Shown: positions 1-12,261, counted from the first letter of the stretch. The stretch: 64,000 nt of DNA from Patiria miniata (GCF_015706575.1 NW_024037059.1:32808129-32872128); one strand, 5' to 3'. The notes: generated by a model not told the origin, from the letters alone. Program-made: numbers and translations.

Positions 1-516
1 GGATTCGCCACTGGGATGTGGCCAGGTATTCTGTGAACACGATATCATCTCAGTGTTTACATTTAAGCCATAAGATGTCTAATTTACATCACAATGACAG
101 CTCTGGTCCGGTACGGAGTTGTTGCTGGACATATCAACAAATCAGTATTGAAAGTATCTGGCTTCTCTGGCATGTCTGGTTGGCTGAAACGGTGTTTAAT
201 GTTTTTCCTGGCCTTGCAAGGCCTAAGACATTTTATTACAAGCACAAACAGCAGGAAATGTTGCCGTTTATTTCCGAAGTCTATAAGCGACGACACCGAG
301 CCCAACACATCGATCACATACATGTACATTGTACATGTACGTGTACAGTACGCTCAACAAATCTCAACAATAGAGGGCGCTGTTCACTTGGTCGCCAGCG
401 ACAGCATTTTAAATTAATTCCCAGCTGAGGACTGCTTACAAAGTTGATTTTTTTAGCACAACGATGCATTGCGCGAATTTTCTGCTTGATTATATTTGTA
501 CCCAAATTATCAGTTT
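1..516. repeat. Left copy of a 49-kb-spaced direct duplication
   Basis: This stretch matches 48893-49409 in the same orientation with only two differences seen by eye: one inserted A in the right copy and one C/T substitution. The first bases correspond to the edge of a DIRS relic in the right copy, so the duplication probably extends left of the window. The copy ends exactly at a run of Ns. That points either to a very recent segmental duplication or to an assembly artefact such as an unmerged haplotype or overlapping contig ends. Confidence 0.9.
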
Positions 517-1016
517 NNNNNNNNNNNNNNNNNNNNNNNNNNNNNNNNNNNNNNNNNNNNNNNNNNNNNNNNNNNNNNNNNNNNNNNNNNNNNNNNNNNN
601 NNNNNNNNNNNNNNNNNNNNNNNNNNNNNNNNNNNNNNNNNNNNNNNNNNNNNNNNNNNNNNNNNNNNNNNNNNNNNNNNNNNNNNNNNNNNNNNNNNNN
701 NNNNNNNNNNNNNNNNNNNNNNNNNNNNNNNNNNNNNNNNNNNNNNNNNNNNNNNNNNNNNNNNNNNNNNNNNNNNNNNNNNNNNNNNNNNNNNNNNNNN
801 NNNNNNNNNNNNNNNNNNNNNNNNNNNNNNNNNNNNNNNNNNNNNNNNNNNNNNNNNNNNNNNNNNNNNNNNNNNNNNNNNNNNNNNNNNNNNNNNNNNN
901 NNNNNNNNNNNNNNNNNNNNNNNNNNNNNNNNNNNNNNNNNNNNNNNNNNNNNNNNNNNNNNNNNNNNNNNNNNNNNNNNNNNNNNNNNNNNNNNNNNNN
1001 NNNNNNNNNNNNNNNN
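517..1016. other. Assembly gap (500 Ns)
   Basis: Exactly 500 N characters, a conventional size for a scaffold gap of unknown length. Nothing can be said about its content. The sequence after the gap does not continue the duplicated block seen at 49410 onward. Confidence 0.99.
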
Positions 1017-1246
1017 AATGCATTTGTATAATTTTGATCAAAATTAGCCAGAATTATGACATTTTAGGTAAAATTTGCGTGACTTTTTTACAGCTTGTCC
1101 AATGATGCACAGTTTTCATTCTTTCAATTGATAAATTTGGTCCTTTTTAATTCTAAATGATTGATGGTAACCCAAAACTTAATATTAAACACAATTTCGT
1201 GCATCGGCAACTTTGTATCATTTTGACATGCCCGCTAAAAATACCA

Positions 1247-2345
1247 TCACTCTGTAACATTTGGTGTCAGCAAATCCTGTTACAGAGTGAACTTTACCAT
1301 TGATTATAATATTGTAGAAACTGTCAACTATTCTAAATTTTAAGTGATTATTGAAGTCTTTTATTAAATAAAGAGACTAAAGAAGACCAAGAAGTGAAAT
1401 TCAAAGAAGTACAAGAAAATATACCAAATTTTAAATATTGGCAGAATCAATTTGGTGTCATCAAAAAACGTTACAGTGTGATACTTTGCACTTGCACTGT
1501 GAATTTGTCAAACTGTATTTGTCAACAAGTTTAACTAAAAATATATCCTGGAGATTGGCTTGGAATATAGATGTCATTACATTTTGAATCCTTCTCTTAG
1601 AATTTGAAATAAGAGGCAATAAAGGTTTGGTGTCAACACTGACTCCGTTACAGGTGAAATACCTCTTTTCAGCTGAAACAATGAAGCAAAAGCACCCTGT
1701 TTGATTGATGATTGAGTTTTTAGCTAAATAATGACTAAGTTTTTTAATACAATGAAAACTTTGGCAAAGACAGGTTAAAGTAGAACTACAGTGAAGAAAA
1801 GTGATAAAAGTGTTTTTGGTGTTGGTGTCAGCGTTACAGGTGAAATGATTATTATAACAAACTAACTTCCAGTCTCAGAAACAAGTATCTGATGTAGAAA
1901 CCATCAAGCTTATCACTAAATAGAAGGTTTAAATGGTTTGATACCATTTATTACTATTATTATTAGTTAGTTGTAGGATTGTCACTCAGTAACAGTGACT
2001 ATTTGGTGTCAGCGTTTGTAAATCTTCATTGCTCTTCATAGTTGCAGTTTTGGCTGTCAAACTTGCTTTTAGAGAACAAGTGAGTGTTTGTCTTAAAAAT
2101 ATAATTTTATGTCAAGTGAGAGCTACATTTTTGTAATCCTCATAATATGTCAAATTTCCTAAAACTTGATATTTGATTTTCAACAAATGTTGAACAAGGA
2201 TAGTGTTAATTTTTTTTTTAACTTATGTGTTGCAATAATTGCTTAAAAAGCAACATGTCTTTACCATACCTGAACAATAACCTGGTGAGAGCTCTAAAAG
2301 AAATTAACAATTTGGTGTCACTGTTACAGGTGAAATTTGTGTCCC
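1247..2345. repeat. Degenerate ~185-bp motif array (TTTGGTGTCA...GTTACAG)
   Basis: A motif of the form TTTGGTGTCA, a short spacer and GTTACAGGTGAAA recurs near 1259, 1451, 1627, 1820, 2004 and 2312. Steps are about 190, 176, 193, 184 and 308 bases. The DNA between motifs is AT-rich and barely alike. At 1251-1290 the motif sits inside an inverted repeat, CACTCTGTAAC...GTTACAGAGTG. Related motifs recur at 27.3-27.5 kb and 31.35 kb. No reading frame crosses the array. It may be a decayed satellite or the tandem core of a larger element. Confidence 0.6.
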
Positions 2346-2528
2346 ATATGCTAGTTTATCATGTTGCTACTCTAAAAAAGGGTCATGTTACAGAAAAATG
2401 GTTTTGTTTTTGACAAAATATAGACCCTAGACTACAAAACCATGTGAAGCTGAATTTAATTTGGTTATTTGAAAATTTGACCCTAATGTCACATACTGGC
2501 CTCCACATTTATGTAAACACCCAAATGT

Positions 2529-2948
2529 GGCTACATCATAGATATAGAATAAAAAGACTAGATTGGCAGCGCGTCTACACGCGCCCATTCACAGTGCGAT
2601 AAATCTCCGCCATTTTGGTTGTCTAAAGTAATGGAGCTAAATGTATCTTTCCTCCAGCACGTGACCTAGCTCACTAGCGCCCAAAGCTAGAAATCGCACG
2701 ACTAAGAAATGCGCACCGACTACGCGCTGCGCTTACGCACGCTATCATGTTGGCGTGCTGCTTGTCGTTTTGGCTACAGGATAATCAGTTTATTTTCTGC
2801 AAAGTAAACCTGTTTTAAGACAACCAATTTTGATTACGTCTAGCGTGCAATTTGTATCTTTCCTCCAGCACGTGACCCTCCAGGCAAGGCCGTGCGTATG
2901 CACGGCGCTGCCGATCTAGTCTTTTTATTCTATATCTATGGGCTACAT
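2529..2948. mobile_element. Non-autonomous DNA transposon (MITE) with 8-bp target duplication
   Basis: The element spans 2537-2940 (404 bp). Its termini are inverted repeats of about 27-35 bases beginning CATAGATATAGAATAAAAAG. Both sides carry the perfect 8-bp target duplication GGCTACAT at 2529-2536 and 2941-2948. The interior has no transposase frame and includes a duplicated phrase about cctccagcacgtgac. An 8-bp duplication fits hAT or P superfamily elements; the CA start is compatible with P, but superfamily cannot be settled without an autonomous partner. Confidence 0.85.
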
Positions 2949-5346
2949 ACATAGTCACGCTCCGTTCTTACGACATGTTCAAATCCCAGTTGAAAACCTT
3001 CCACTACTATATAGTCCCAAAACTTATCGAGCACTACAATTATATTCAGCACCTACCCAGTGGTATAGAATTGTCATTCGATCAAAAGAAATTTGAGGGA
3101 AAAATGGAGCCCTACCACAAAACAAAATAACAGGAACAAAGAAAGAATGCCGTATTACGGACCCCACTTTTTAAAAAATAAAATAAGCAAACTGTAGAAA
3201 TTAAACGGGTCTACGGTTTCTCCAAGATTGGCCATCGACAAGTGGTCCAAAACAGTTTTCCCTATAAATCATTAACAAATCATATCTCTGTTATTTCTTG
3301 TCTGATTAAAAAAATTCTAATGGCATTGTACAAAGAAATAACTGAACTTGGAAGCTGTACGAAACATACATGTAGCTCTCCTACATACACTTTGAAAAAA
3401 TGGTGTGTGGTTCCGTCGCGTCTGCGCCCCGTTCCGTGGATGGGGCCGGGTGGGGGAGGCCGAGCTGGGGCGGCCGGGGGCTGGCCGGAGAATATGGCTC
3501 ATCACACGGTCGCTTATACTGTCGCGATGGGCGTCAGTCAGCACCACCCATTGTTTTTCTGTACAGTCGTGTAGCAATTCCAAATTCTCTCTTGAGCAAA
3601 GAAGACAGTACAAAAAATTCTTGCCGTACAAAATGTACAAGTGCCTGTATCAGCACTCTATCCATCCATTTGGATAAAAGTAAAATCTGATTTTGTGTTT
3701 CAGACAAATTAATAAATGGCGCCGGGACGGGAAAATTGAAATATTATTACAAAAAAAAGTGGTGTGATTACAGCCGGCCACTGACACAATTAATGGGCAT
3801 AGGTTTGCCTTGGCTTAACCTTGTCTGATGCGTTCGCTATCCATACACGTATCAACAATGAATTATTTTAAATTCCAAAACTTTTACCGGCGTCAAAATC
3901 TCGTTCCCGCGGTATGCAATGCGCCTGTGAATTTCCACTGAAATCAAGTTGACTTTCATTTGACCCCACACATAAAATATGCATGACATGTAGAGAGAAT
4001 TATGTCTTTGAAAATAATTGGATATAATAGGTAACCTAATGACATATTGGGGGAGAAATTTCAGGTTAACAAAAATTCTAATGTACATTTCACAGGGAAA
4101 CATTGGCTGGGCTTACAATATACATAAACATCATGGTATGATTTCCGAATGTAATCACATTGAAGTTGTTGGTGGGATACTGAGCATATATGTAATATCA
4201 CCCTGAAATAATACACACGCTAAAAAAAAACACACACAAAGAATTGGACAATAAAAGTTAAAATAAATAAATAGAAATAGTAAATAAACACATCAGCACA
4301 AAAAACACATTAGCACAAAATAACACATAAGCACAAAATGAACAATATCAGATAACTTTGTACCATTATAGCAAGCGCATTATTCTATAAAGAAGCTACA
4401 GAAAGTTGTACAGAAGGCGCATGTCTTAGAAAGTCATTTCAATCCATTGCTCTGTCTGACTTGCGCTACACTGTGTTATAATAGACAGGGACTGTTGGTT
4501 CCATGGAGGCAAGACAGTGCACATAATTCCTTGCATGATATTTTCATTAATCTAATACGCTGTGTTAAATTTGAAATGTCCTATAGCTACATTTTGCCAT
4601 TCGTTTTGTATTTTGATCTCTTAACCATTTTTGTTCTGCAATAACCTTATTGTCAATGAAATGTCTTTGATTAATAGGTTGAACAATAACAAATACTGTT
4701 GCCACTGAAACGTGAGGTTTTATTTTATAAATTGACAGCAGTATGGATATTTCTTTATCCATTTTCTTGGTTTTTAATTATGGAAGTCGAATGCAGTATG
4801 ATGTATACATGACCTAATCTGAAAGCAACCACAAGGGTCTCATAACAGATTAGTTTTCATGAAAATAACCTGGTTAAGGACAGGTGATCAAGTACAGAGG
4901 TTGTTATTATACATCTACCCTCTACTCTACTCACCGCTGTTCCAGAGGCTCACAGCGCGACATTAGGTTTATGCGCTTGCGCCAGTTTTTCCGGCTGTGA
5001 TGTAAAATGAATATTCATGAGCTCTTTCGTAATAACAAATCGCTGAGAACGGCCTTCCAAAAAACTGCTCATAATGCACGAAATGGTTATTGAAGCCATA
5101 AGATTTGTCCCAAAGTAGGTTAAAAAATGAATAAATTTAGCATCTTCTTCATCAAAGATTCTAAATGCGACGTCGCTATTTTCACGAAATAAGAAAGAAA
5201 AAAAAAGAAGGCCTCTTTTACTGAACGAAAGCAACAACCAGGGTAAAAAAAAGGTCCTAAATAAAGCTTTCTTTCTGCAATCAGGTAAGTATAGTTAATA
5301 TTTAAGACTGCTATGATAACATCAATGAGACTTTGTATATTCTACT
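2949..5346. other. No gene seen; AT-rich unique sequence
   Basis: Open frames here are short and overlap on both strands without splice or family support. A GC-rich patch lies near 3405-3490. Three short units of about 18 bases built on cagcacaaaa occur at 4290-4340. No element ends were recognised. Confidence 0.5.
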
Positions 5347-6250
5347 ATGCCTGAAACATCACGGTTTGCATCATACCGACCTCCTGACAGTCTACCTAAG
5401 CATTGTCCGACCTCTCATGGAGTATGTGCACCCTGTATGGGCAAGAAGGGATCACAAAGAAACAGGAAGAGTCTATTGAGCGCATCCAAAAGTGAGCTTG
5501 CCAAATCATCCTGGGGAAGGAGTATACAGGATACACAGATGCCAGAGATCGCCTTCATCTCATTACCCTCTCTGCTAGACGGAGAAATCTGTGTCTCACA
5601 TTCGCCCAATCCATGCTAAAACCTGCATCTTAACTCCATCATGTGCTTCCACCAAGATCATCCAGAGTGTACAATACGAGGCACAAACACTGTCTTGTTT
5701 GAGAACATCCGATGGGGAACTGTGCGCTTCAGTAACAGTGCAACCCTGTCCCTGTCCCGTCTTCTAAATGGACAACTCCCAATTTGAAAGAGCATGAGGA
5801 TTATCTGTTTTTATTCCAATGACACTTTTATGTAATCGTTGAGTCATAATATATATAGAATTATAGCTCTGCAGAGATGTATTGAGCACTGTGGATTGTG
5901 ATAGATGACGACTTCATTGCAATCTTTAAATTAAATATTTTTTTTATAGTAATTCAATATCTTAATCGTAAGGCTAGTAGGAAAAATTATATCCACAAGA
6001 GTTTAACGGTTTAAAAGTTGAAATCTGCCTGGTGCAGTAACACTTTTTAATCTTCACAAAGATTTACTTACTTTTTAATGATCAATGTTTGTTCTTCAAT
6101 ATCATTATGTCCTTTCTATTTTTATTCATCATTTTGTTTATAGTATGAGTAACTCTCTGAATGGTTTTTAATGTAATTTAAACGCAATTCAGCTTATGGC
6201 TGCCATGGTTTAAATAAAATAAACCATTTCATATCAAATCAAATCAAACT
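5347..6250 (+). mobile_element. 3' end of a non-LTR retrotransposon (LINE)
   Basis: Different plus-strand frames read as the C-terminal part of a LINE polyprotein. Around 5386-5450 one frame gives VYLSIVRPLMEYVHPVWARR, and the next gives ACQIILGKEYTGYTDARDR and then LITLSARRRNLCLTFAQSML. These match the conserved region after the reverse transcriptase palm, with the typical RRxxLCLxFA segment. At least one frameshift and one stop break it. An AT-rich 3' tail ends near 6225-6248 in a short run of TCAAA repeats, as in CR1/L2-group LINEs. Only the 3' end is present, consistent with 5' truncation on insertion. Confidence 0.75.
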
Positions 6251-6975
6251 TTACATTTTGTGGTGATTTCAAAAGAGAAAACCCCTAAACTCGCCTGCAA
6301 ATAGAGGGATTCCCGATTTGGTTTACTGAACATGGAGTGTGGTTTATGCGATTCAACTGCACAATAAAATACATTACATGGGGATCGCAATTCAAACAAG
6401 TAGGCCTACCACGCCGACGCGTGATTGGCCAGTGCCCTGCATGTATACATTTCACAGGGACGGGCATACGCGTAGTGTGCCTGCTATTTGGATTTGTGCA
6501 CAAATGGTGCCGTTTGTTTACATTCAGTGTATGTATTAATTCAGTGTATGTATTAAATAGCTACGTACGTGGATCCATCGGGGTTTTCTCTCTAAAGTCT
6601 TCCACAGTGGTATTCTCCTTTAATTAGTCTTTCCAATGGTACATGTACCGGTACTTCACTTGATTCGGAGTAAACTTTCCAATATGACGAAAAATCCCAA
6701 GAAACGTGAATGTTAATTTAGTTCATACTGAGACACCGATAAACGTCACAGCCAAAGGTAATTTTTCGGAGGTGTTTTCTCATCAAGTGTCTTTCCGAAA
6801 TGTTCACAGTCCTATCTGATAAAAAATTATAGTCCTTTTTCTGTCGATTTAATGTTATATCTCCAATATCAAAAACTTATTTGTAATAAACAAGTACCAA
6901 GTGGTGCAACCCACGGCGGCCGGGCAACGTGTGTAGACGGCTATACGGCACTGTCCGTGCACCCGGGCCATACTG
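6251..6975. other. No gene seen between LINE tail and SINE
   Basis: Short open frames only, with no recognisable family. CpG-containing patches occur near 6410-6475 and 6915-6965. Confidence 0.5.
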
Positions 6976-7345
6976 CAATTTTTCCACCAAACGACATCCG
7001 CATGAGGATGTACGCTATGGCGTTTAGGACTTTACTTCTCTTATAAACATGAGAAAAAAAATATAAAATTAGAAAAAAAGAAACGAAATTCGGACTTTAT
7101 TTCCCTTTAAAAAAAAATCCTCCAACAGTCCAAAGCGTCAGATTAGAAAAGAAAAAAATTCGGGTACAAAACAGCGACTTGAACCCACAACACCGCGAGG
7201 ATCCCTCACCGTACAAAATCACGACCCTACCAACTGAGCTATCGTACTGTTTGACAAATTCTGGACATTCATGGTAATGGTAATAATACTACGCACGTAT
7301 CATAAAAGTATTGTAGAGGACGCTCAAAAACCACGTAAATGGATG
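6976..7345 (-). mobile_element. tRNA-derived SINE-like repeat, copy 1
   Basis: Read on the minus strand, 7145-7245 contains a tRNA-like head: TAGCTCAGTTGGTAGGG resembles an A box and GGGTTCAAGTC a B box, about 50 bases apart. A second copy lies at 42740-43115 in the same orientation and is similar over about 370 bases, including both flanks of the tRNA head. The homology extends some 85 bases beyond the A box, so the head is internal to the repeat rather than at its edge. The window side of the body has A/T-rich runs. Confidence 0.7.
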
Positions 7346-7573
7346 TAGTTTGGATAAAGAACATTCGCGGCCATACCGGTACCTAGAGAGTACAGAAAAC
7401 GAAAAGAAATGGGGTGTGATCTGATATGCAAAAAAGCATGCAAAGTAGACGCATGCACAACAGTGTTTGCAAAACTAGTCTTCGAATGCAAAGCTGTAAT
7501 ACAAAACCGGTTTTCGAATGCAAGGTTGTAATACAGAGTTGTTTGAATACAATATATGGCCCAGTAAAGTGTC

Positions 7574-7701
7574 CACCAACCAACCAACCAACCAACCAAC
7601 CAACCCACCAACTCATCAACCAACCCACCAACTCACCAACCACCAACCAACCAACCAACATAAGCAGCTCAAGCCCACGGCGTGTTTCACACCGCTGTGG
7701 G
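7574..7701. repeat. (CCAA)n microsatellite followed by a hairpin
   Basis: A CCAA/CCAC-type microsatellite spans about 7574-7660. It is followed at 7674-7701 by an inverted repeat with stems close to CCCACGGCGTG and CACCGCTGTGGG around a short loop. This microsatellite-then-hairpin order recurs in several other places in the window and resembles 3' ends of Helentron-associated (HINE/pearl-like) elements. No 5' boundary was found. Confidence 0.55.
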
Positions 7702-10156
7702 AAAAGTGATTGAAAAGACATCCTCTGGTGAGCTGTTTTTATGCAAAACAAGACTTGATACAATTCGGCCACAAGAGGGCGTGTTATACGAGCTAAGCAT
7801 GGACATGCGCACAAACCTAATGTCGCTCCGAAAACAGCGGTGTACTATCCCTTCATTCATGCCTTTTAACAAACCATTATGACCTCACCGAATGCAGTTT
7901 GAATACAAACCCATGTATAAACCTTCAACAGCAACAACAGAACAAAGTGTGTTGATTATCACTGGTCAATCAGGTGATAATCATGAATTCTCGAGTTTGA
8001 GGTTTTGACCTTGAGTATGAATACAGTCTCGTTCAGAAAATCACAAGGTGGATTGATATGGTTCTTGACTTAATTATGGTACAATTCTTGCTTTGAGGAT
8101 TTGAGACCATGGAAGGGGTTACCGATAAGGTGCAAATTAACACCTTATCTCAATACATTAATTAAGCCACTTTCCATTGGACATATGAATCCATCCCACT
8201 GAAGAAATCTTGGCACCATCATAGACCAAGATAGACGGCCATTTAAAACCTCTCAAAAACATAGTTCAACTTGATTCTGTAACACCTGTTCCCTTCAATT
8301 GTGTCTGGGCAGTTTACACCAGAGCAAGATTAAGTTACCTTTGACACCTAGATGTGGGTCGCAGTTCACAATTAGTAGTTTCAGAAATTTCTAATTCTGT
8401 AACATGACAATTGTTCTGATATATAATTTTCTATATTTTGTCCAGTAAAAACCATAGTCATGTGAACCCAGATCAGCATAATTATGCAACATATTTTGGT
8501 GTTCATCTTTTGAAATCCGACACTCTTTTTTTAATAGCATTTGGGTGTCTTTGAGTGGATTTTTCTAGTTTCATTAGAATTTTTTAAAATTTATTTTGGA
8601 CATGAAATAACAGTAGCAATGTTGGAAAAAAAAACAACTACAAAAAAGTAGACACACAGAACCAGTCTCCCTCAAGCACTATAGAACATGTCTTACAGTG
8701 TTGACAACTAATTTATTTGTGTTGTGTACATTTGAAAGCTGCGGTTTATGGAGTAACGCTCATCCACATACCCAGAACCATGTATTGGATGAAATCATAA
8801 CAAGTGATGTTGTTTTGAACCTTTGCTATTAATGGGACAATTTTAGCAAACACACATTACACAGGGAATAGCGGGAGGGGGGGGGGGGCTAGAAAAGATA
8901 AAAATTTCTAAGGTTACTGAAAAGAAATGATGAGTCCATAAAGTTCCACAGGGTCCGTGGGATTGCGCCTTCCTGTGAACACTTGATAAAGGATGTCAAG
9001 GCAGCCATCATAAAAGACTGAATCTGCCTCTAAGAATAGACAGTTTGCCGATGGGGCAGTGTCATATGACCGGTGGACATTTTAATTGTTTCTCCTCAGG
9101 GTTTACATGTCCGTCTAACTAAATTAATGTTTTAAACAAATTGTTCCTGTTAACTTTAACAAAAGAGCCGCTGTGTAATGAGGACAGGCAACCTCCTTTG
9201 TACGAGTTGTCAAGAGCGGCAATGCAACTGATTAATCCTAGCGAGCTGGCCTTACTGCACTGGAGATTAAGACAATAGAGTAGTAGAAGTAGTAGATGAA
9301 AATGATTTTAAAAAAAACCACAAAGTTTATGGGTGTATGTTAAAGAACTGTATTGAACCGGTATCAGATGGCTTCTTAAGTTCCTAAATACCGTAACAGA
9401 AAAATGCACCTGTTAACTCATCTTCAACATGGCACTGAGTGCTTGTCTTCAAATCCCCAGTCATATGAATCATGCACCCCCAACCCCTGCAGAGTGTTAC
9501 CTCACTGATCAGGAACCCACCCTGTCACTTTACATGACAGATCCTTGTCTGCAAGCCTCAATCCTGAATCTTCCAATACCATTCAATCAACACTCTGCTG
9601 TGTAATGGCCGTTAATATGCTACCTAACTGGAGTCCAGTCAAATAGATTTGTGCCACAATCTGTTTTGTTTGGGAGGGGGGGGGGGCAACATTGGTACTC
9701 ATTCACCAAGACATTTGCCACCAAGTAAAGCAGTTGAGATGTCTGACAGTTCCTGTGCTGTCCCCCAAACTGACTAAGAGAGGCCACTGTACTTATACTG
9801 CCAACGACAGTGACAATAAATAGTTCTAGAAACATGTGCAATCAGTATTTCAAATGTTTCTAGATAATTTAAGGGCATGTGATTCAACTGTCGATTCCAA
9901 ATTCTTGCTGCCTTTTCCTTGAGAATATGCATTGCCCAACTTGTTGGGGTGATGAATATACTTGTTCACATGAAATGATGGCAGACTTTGGAATTCCACA
10001 CATCACAATCAATCCACTTCACTGGACTCGGTATTACATGCAAATGCCAAGAATTTTCACCATAACATTCCATTTGCAATTTGTACTTTTTGGAAGCAGC
10101 ATACTGAGCTTGAAAGCCTTTGTAGCTGTGTGGAAACTCAAGTTTAATGCCCTTTG
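7702..10156. other. No gene seen; AT-rich sequence with G-runs
   Basis: There is no convincing coding frame. Homopolymer G runs lie near 8875-8890 and 9675-9688. Short open frames near 9620-10205 lack family or splice support. Confidence 0.5.
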
Positions 10157-10440
10157 GCCAAAAAAAAAAGTCTCCGGTTTCTGGTATGCGCGCGCGTCGC
10201 CGTAGCCCTGCGCGTCGGCAAAATGAAAAAGTTTTTTTTTCAATACAAGATGATGTCTCAAAACCGCCAAACTCACTGGTCTGACTGGAATCCTGCTGCT
10301 TCACAATTTTAACGTGTTTTTAGATGGGGTTATGATCGAGAATAAGCTTTATGTGGCCTCTCTGGACTCCCATATATTTGCACTAAGTTTAGTCGGGCAC
10401 CATTTGCAGTCATCAGCCGAAATTTGAAGCCAAAAAAAAA
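10157..10440 (+). mobile_element. MITE-like repeat with GTCTCCGGT terminus, copy 1
   Basis: It begins with an A-run followed by AAGTCTCCGGTTTCTGGTAT and contains a stretch around 10315-10410 that matches the reverse complement of 62890-63000 closely. A longer relative with both termini lies at 62446-63039. No transposase frame is visible. The left flank reads TTGGCCAAAA, similar to the AGCCAAAA flank of the other copy. Confidence 0.6.
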
Positions 10441-11395
10441 AAAAAACCAACTTTTTCCGCAATAGCTTTGAACAAATTTTTTTCCCGCGACCCGAGCCGT
10501 TATGACTTTTTAGCCTCGAGCCTTGTGCATCTTTTGATACCAAAAACCTAAAAATCGGACCACGGGTTGCCGCGCAGCGAAAATTTTTCTGGCACTACGT
10601 GCCGTGAAAACTGAATTTTCCCGTATACGTCGTGTACACAGAGCAGAATTACCATTTGTACAGATGAATAATTAATTAGCCGTAATTCCAAAACCCTTTG
10701 ACCAATAGTCACGGAATTTCTTGGGTACGTTCATGATGAGTTGCCCTATGCACGTACCCAGTTTCAAAATTTTCCGTCACTCGATGGCCGAGATCTTGGG
10801 GGGGGGGCGGAATATCTTTATTAACAAGTCTGGTCAGGCAAACAATATGATTTTTTTTTTTACAGACAGGCCTTCAAAAGGACTTTGATGAATATTTTTA
10901 AACTGAGGTTTTATCGCTGGTGATGTTTGAAGACAATTGTGACGATGATTCTTGAAATCGCATTATTGGACGAAAGAGGTTTTAGGGTCAGTGTGTCTAA
11001 ATGGTGATATTATTTGAATGGATTAAGCAATTTCAGTAATTTTTTCATCTAAAAGTAGCGTATGAAATTGGTTTTTCATTCATTATTATTTTTGGTGCTA
11101 CATATTTTTTAAATATGAAATTTATTTTTGAGGGTTTGTGTTCCGCTTTTTTTGACTCAACCTGTAGCAGTTAATCAGCCACTGAGGTCACATACTTTTT
11201 ACATGATGTGCTTAAATTGTGTCTGCGTGCTAGGAGGGGAGGGGGGTTTCATATGATTGTGACATGTGCTCAAATCTGTGAAGGAATGTGTCAATGTGTA
11301 CATTACTAATGTACAAAACAACTTTGTTAATTGGGATGATTCTAAACACCTAATCACTTTCAATTTGTCCTTTCTTTTCTGCCATCTTTAACCAG
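10441..11395. other. No gene seen; low-complexity and repeat-like DNA upstream of a terminal exon
   Basis: A repeat-like block at 10565-10810 ends in a G-run. A pyrimidine-rich tract at 11368-11393 forms the acceptor of the next feature. Confidence 0.45.
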
Positions 11396-11648
11396 TTTAC
11401 GTCGGATGACTTGTATGCATGCAAAGGTTTTGCGGTATTGGGAACGAACAACAGATAAACACGCAATGAGTGAGGCTCTCAGCGAGCAAGGCTGGAAATA
11501 TCAGGGTGTGCTACCCACAGATGGCGGCCTGAACCCGTCTGGCATCGAGGTTCCTGGAAACAATCCTATGCCTGGGTCCGGTGCATGTCAAAATAATCCC
11601 GGCTCAGTGGTTAAAATAGGTGGAACTGAGAAGCTATCATATATGTAG
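11396..11648 (+). CDS. Terminal exon of an unrecognised host gene
   Basis: A strong acceptor (pyrimidine tract of cttttctgcc type ending in accag at 11395) precedes an open frame of 83 codons that runs to a TAG at 11646-11648. The frame enters with one base from the previous exon and reads LRRMTCMHAKVLRYWERTTD, then a segment ending GWKYQ, and a Gly/Pro/Asn-rich tail ending GGTEKLSYM. The charged, Trp-containing start and soluble tail would suit a cytoplasmic C-terminus. I do not recognise the protein. No upstream exons could be identified with confidence, so the gene would enter from the left with large introns. A polyadenylation signal follows about 215 bases downstream, which supports a last exon. 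It is convergent with the minus-strand exons farther right. Confidence 0.5.
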
Positions 11649-11862
11649 CTTTTGATACACTTAAAAACGTATAAACAGTGATGTCATTGAACCACAACTG
11701 AAAGTTGCAAAATTCCTCTTTCCTGACCAAAGTCCAAACCTACATCCGGCATCCCTGGTGTAATCAGAAGTGTGGGTCATTTTAATTATAAAAGCATATT
11801 ATTTATGATAGAAAATCACTAGATTCAATTAATATGATCATTTGTTTCGGCTGGGGAAAAAA

Positions 11863-11868
11863 AATAAA
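11863..11868 (+). promoter_or_regulatory. Candidate polyadenylation signal AATAAA
   Basis: AATAAA lies about 215 bases after the stop codon of the 11396-11648 exon, a plausible 3' UTR length. AT-rich DNA makes chance matches common, so this rests mainly on its position. Confidence 0.4.
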
Positions 11869-12261
11869 GTGAAAGAACTTGAACTATTCTCACTTCTTGA
11901 ATGTCATGATCAAAGCAATATTTGACAGCAAGACCATACATCTGGAATAGACACATTACCCAATTTGCAAGCACTATTTTAAACTAAAAAGCAGCAAGCA
12001 AGAGAGAAATACGAGGGGAAAATGCACTTCTCCTCTGAAATTGCATGATCATACTTTATGCTATCTTTTGATGTTCAACTTCTACGAACAATCTACAACA
12101 AAGTGTGACTGTCCATCTATGCTATTTTGTTACTGCAGAACCTATATGCAACAAGGCAACATCTGCATTTTCTGCATGTAAAGACTAGCAGCTAAATAGC
12201 TTGCGTGATAGATAAAACATTCCATGTGCTTGGTAATAATTAACCTATCACATTACTACAG

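Noticed and set aside
444-1105. Open frames spanning the N gap
   Set aside because: They exist only because Ns carry no stops.
3242-3690. Overlapping open frames on both strands in a GC-rich patch
   Set aside because: Several frames are open at once because of base composition, with no conserved motif.
7140-7260. Functional tRNA gene
   Set aside because: The A and B boxes are recognisable, but the acceptor stem does not pair, and the same sequence recurs inside a larger repeat at 42.9 kb.
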